64,000 nt of DNA from Latrodectus hesperus (lineage: Eukaryota > Arthropoda > Arachnida > Araneae > Theridiidae): positions 74,480,609 through 74,544,608 of the forward strand of contig CM075853.1 of assembly GCA_037975125.1 (NCBI GenBank). Direction: 5' to 3'. The translations under genes and the position numbers were made by a program. Below are positions 61,247 to 64,000 of this stretch, piece after piece. The stretch's first letter is position 1. Every line of letters begins with the position of its first letter. A model generated the notes under the pieces. It was not told where the DNA came from. It did no database searches and saw only the letters and a program-made list of their open reading frames with translations.

Positions 61247-62573
61247 CACTACTGGCCATTAAAATTGCTACACCAAGAAGGAATGCAAATAACAGAACGA
61301 TATTTATTGGACACATACATTATAGTAGAAAGAACAAGTGATTAGATTTACAGGAAATTAGGATGTAAAGATCTTGAGAAATCAGTACCCAGAGCAGCCA
61401 CCTCTGGCTACAATAACAGCATTTATACGTCTAGGCATGGAGTCAAACAGAGATTGTATGGCATGTACGGGGATCTCAGTCCATGCAGCTTCAACACTAT
61501 GCCACAGTTCATCGACAGTAGTGGATGGTGAGTGATGGCGTGCCAGTCGCTCGGCAACCATTGACCACACGTTCTCAATTGGTGACAGATCAGGAGAACG
61601 TGCTGGCCAGGGTAACAGTCGTATCTGTTCTGTATCAAGGAAGTTCAGAACAGTACGGGCAACATGTGGTCGTGCATTATCCTGTTGAAACAAAGCATTA
61701 AGGAGGCTCTCGAAGATAGGACAGAGCCACGGGCCTTAACACATCAGAAATGTAACGGTTGCTGTTCAAAGTGCCGGTAATGTGAACAAGAGGTGATCGA
61801 GACGTTTATCCAAAGGCACCCCATACCATCACTCCAACAGATGGGCCAGTATGGCGATGTCCAATGCAAGCTGGCAATGCGCGTTCTCCACGATGCATCC
61901 AAACACGGATGCGGCCATCATGGTTCTGTATACAGAACCGAGATTCATCTGTAAAGATGACGTGATGCCATTCCCGCGTCCAGGTTCGTCGCTGATTACA
62001 CCATTGAAGGCGCTCCTGTCTGTGACGCAGCGTCAATGGTAACCGAAGCCATAATCGCCGTGCAGACAATCCATGCTGCTGCAAAAGTCGTCGAACTGTT
62101 CGAGCAGAAACTTGTTACCTTGCAAATGACTCCATTTCTCGACTCAGGGTTCGTGACGTGGCTGTACTCTCCCTTGTGACCATGCGGATAAGATGTCTGT
62201 CTTCTCTGCTGTTAGTGATGGGGGAGTCGCTGAGATCCTGCATGACGTTCTGTATGATTATCCTGAGCCCATCGCTATAATCCTTCCTCGATCAAAGTCA
62301 GACATGTGCTGATAGGCTTTTCTTCTTCTTACACGAGGCATTACAACAACTTTCTTTGCCGAAAACAACATTGAAACGGAAATAGAGTTTGAGAAAACTG
62401 CTGTCAAATCTCTGGATTTATACACATTGCAGATGTCGCTTCTGTCGCCTGCTTTTTATGAATGCGCTGAAAATCTAATCATTTGCATATCACAGCAAGT
62501 TCTACCTGTCATGCAAATTTCACGTGTGTGGTGTGCCGCTTTCCTGGTGAAGCAATTTTAATGGCCAGTAGTG
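61247..62573 (-). mobile_element. Full-length Tc1-like DNA transposon
   Basis: This 1,327-bp element is flanked by TA on both sides (61245-61246 and 62574-62575), the duplicated Tc1/mariner target. Terminal inverted repeats at 61247-61275 and 62545-62573 begin CACTACTGGCCATTAAAATT and agree at 28 of 29 positions. The inside codes for a DD34E transposase on the minus strand. Length, target and TIR size are typical for Tc1. It may be a non-autonomous substrate for a related active transposase, since the ends look well preserved. Confidence 0.96.
61382..62341 (-). pseudogene. Tc1-family transposase, DD34E, inactivated
   Basis: A likely start lies at 62341-62339 (MPRVRRRKAYQHMSDFDRGR), and the helix-turn-helix remnant SARTVRRLLQQHGLSARRL at about 62111-62055. 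FTDESRF holds the first catalytic Asp, FQQDNARPH the second and DLSPIENVW the Glu, 34 residues later. The frame ends at 61382 with RGGCSGY. Breaks: an in-frame stop after about 26 residues (near 62260), frame change(s) around 62100-62200, a stop near 61804 (after VWGAFG) and a frameshift near 61700. The catalytic triad is retained, but the protein cannot be made whole. Expected length is about 320 residues. Confidence 0.95.
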
Positions 62574-62575
62574 TA

Positions 62576-62960
62576 TGTTTATGAATTTCATGGATTGAAT
62601 TTTTTTTAATATAGCTTAACTCTATTAATAGAAAAGAAATTAAATTCCAATCATTTTTAACTGTAAGCAATATATTTTATTAATAAAATCAAATTTTACG
62701 GGGCGCAATAAATGAAAATAATATTGTAGTCATGAAATTCAACATTTTATGAAAAGAAATTACTGAAAACTTTAAAAGCCACTGAATTTAAGAGTAAATA
62801 ATTTTTTAGAAATAAGTTAAATTTATTAATACATTTTTAGAACGATTTCGATTAAGAATTTTAAAAAAGTAAATGTTTTGAAATAAAATTTTTTAACTAC
62901 AGTTTATTATTTGAAATGAGAAATATCGTCTGCTACTTTTATATTTATTCTTGTTTCAAA
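62576..62960. other. AT-rich spacer between two transposons
   Basis: The 5' flank, or possibly the unrecognised 5' terminal region, of the next transposase pseudogene. No clear terminal inverted repeat could be identified, since the other end lies beyond the window. Confidence 0.5.
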
Positions 62961-64000
62961 ATGTCACATGTAAACAAGCTGTGTATTGAGCGGTGTGTTT
63001 TTGCGCTTTCCGAAGAGAAATATTCTTATTCCAGGATTCAAAAACGTTGTGAAATGCATGGTATTAAAATTTCTAAGTGCAAAATAAGCAATATTATTAA
63101 TCGGACAGGTAAAAACCGTCAATCATTATTTCTACATGGAAAGAAGACTCCAAACGAATATCCGAAAAAAGTACGTACTGTTTCAAATGTTTCTTAAGTG
63201 AAATCCCTGGTAACAAAAGAAAATCCGCCAACACAGAAATCAATTGCAAAGTCTTTAGGTACATCAGTATCAACAATAAATAAAATAATAAATCAAGATT
63301 TACAACTTATAAAAGCTAAAAAACATAATGTTCACCAGCTTTTGCCGAGACATATGGCTCAACGCAAAACATTTTGTAGAATCCTGTATGAAAACCTTCT
63401 AGAAGGAGATAAATGGAAATAAATTGTGACCCTTGATGAAACATGGGTTCACCTAAATGACTGCAACAAGAAAAGGTTAATTTACTATAGGAAACGAGGA
63501 GAAAAAAATATACAAACCTGGTTCCGTCAATGTAAAGAAAGTTTCAGTAAGGGGTTTATTATAGTTGCAGGTTTCTCCTACAGTGGGAAATTAAAAATAA
63601 AAAGAGTAGAAAAAATGTTAAAATCAACTCATCATACTATCAGGAGAAGGTTTTACGTCCAATATTTACAGAAGAAATTCCACTTCTTTATCCCAAAGTC
63701 TTTCAAAGAGTGAAGCATCAACAAGACAAAGCTTCAAGTCATACTTCGAAAACTATCACTGCATTCTTTGAAAAAAGAAGACTAATAAAAGTATTGCATA
63801 TAAATCTTTTCAACGTATTACTGTAAAGTCCCCTGACGTTTCACTTATGGACTATTGTGCCTTTGGTCTGTTAAAGAGAGCTCTTTCTAAAGGCAAACTC
63901 ACCACGATGGATGGACTCTGGAAAGTAGTGGAAGAGGAATGGAAAGCAGTACCCCTGGAAATTTTATGAAAAGCTCTTATATCATGGAAATCACGATGCA
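62961..64000 (+). pseudogene. mariner-like transposase with aspartate as third catalytic residue, partial
   Basis: Likely start at ATG 62961 (MSHVNKLCIERCVFALSEEK). An N-terminal DNA-binding region follows (QKSIAKSLGTSVSTINKIIN is a helix-turn-helix). Then come VTLDETWVHLND (first Asp), HQQDKASSH (second Asp) and KSPDVSLMDYCAFGLLKRAL, where the Asp of MDY takes the place of the third acidic residue. I count about 41 residues between the last two, across a frameshift near 63775, suggesting a DD41D-type (rosa-like) or similar lineage. In-frame stops occur at 63195-63197, 63420-63422 and about 63967, and a second frame change occurs near 63700. It runs off the window end. Confidence 0.85.

Overview
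This is a strongly AT-rich eukaryotic nuclear window with no intact, recognisable host gene. The repeat content points to an arthropod: an RNase H-bearing I/R1/LOA-group LINE, tRNA-derived SINEs, Tc1/mariner elements, a Ty3/gypsy-type LTR element and long (TA)n tracts. A spider or other arachnid is my best guess, because the SINE and LTR-element styles look familiar from spider genomes, but that is inference. The long unique AT-rich stretches are probably intergenic or intronic.

Layout. 1-480 has a possible TATA/initiator pair. 0.5-15 kb is plain AT-rich DNA with a cluster of four hairpins (4.36-5.01 kb), another at 8.74 kb, and a few more complex patches. 15.5-15.7 kb is a (TA)n array followed by a tRNA-derived SINE. 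16.4-18.1 kb holds three GC-richer patches. At 18.76 kb there is a short retroposon with a perfect 12-bp target-site duplication (TSD), and at 20.7 kb a minus-strand SINE. 21-32 kb is AT-rich DNA with scattered GC-richer islands (21.3, 23.6, 24.7, 29.2 and 30.7 kb) that look like conserved noncoding elements. 32.37-33.42 kb is a four-copy, 267-bp tandem array.

The main transposon cluster is at 37-44.3 kb. A 5'-truncated LINE (minus strand, 37,665-39,033) is flanked by a 15-bp TSD. Next to it is an LTR retrotransposon (minus strand, 39,579-44,238) with two LTRs, a purine tract and a candidate primer-binding site. Its coding remnants run gag N-terminus, integrase C-terminus, reverse transcriptase, RNase H, stop. 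Integrase therefore precedes reverse transcriptase, as in Ty1/copia, although every domain is Ty3/gypsy-like. This is the organisation described for Gmr1-type elements and is the most interesting feature of the window.

44.3-61.2 kb is mostly unique AT-rich sequence with (TA)n arrays (51.3, 51.6 and 56.4 kb), a SINE at 53.7 kb and GC-richer islands at 47.3, 49.3, 55.1, 57.2 and 60.2 kb. 61,247-62,573 is a complete-length Tc1-like transposon (TA duplication, terminal inverted repeats, DD34E) with a broken transposase. 62,961 to the window end is a second transposase pseudogene from a different lineage, apparently mariner-like with aspartate as the third catalytic residue.

All recognisable coding regions here belong to mobile elements and all carry frameshifts, stops or deletions. 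None is likely to be autonomous. The remaining short open frames look like chance frames in AT-rich DNA.
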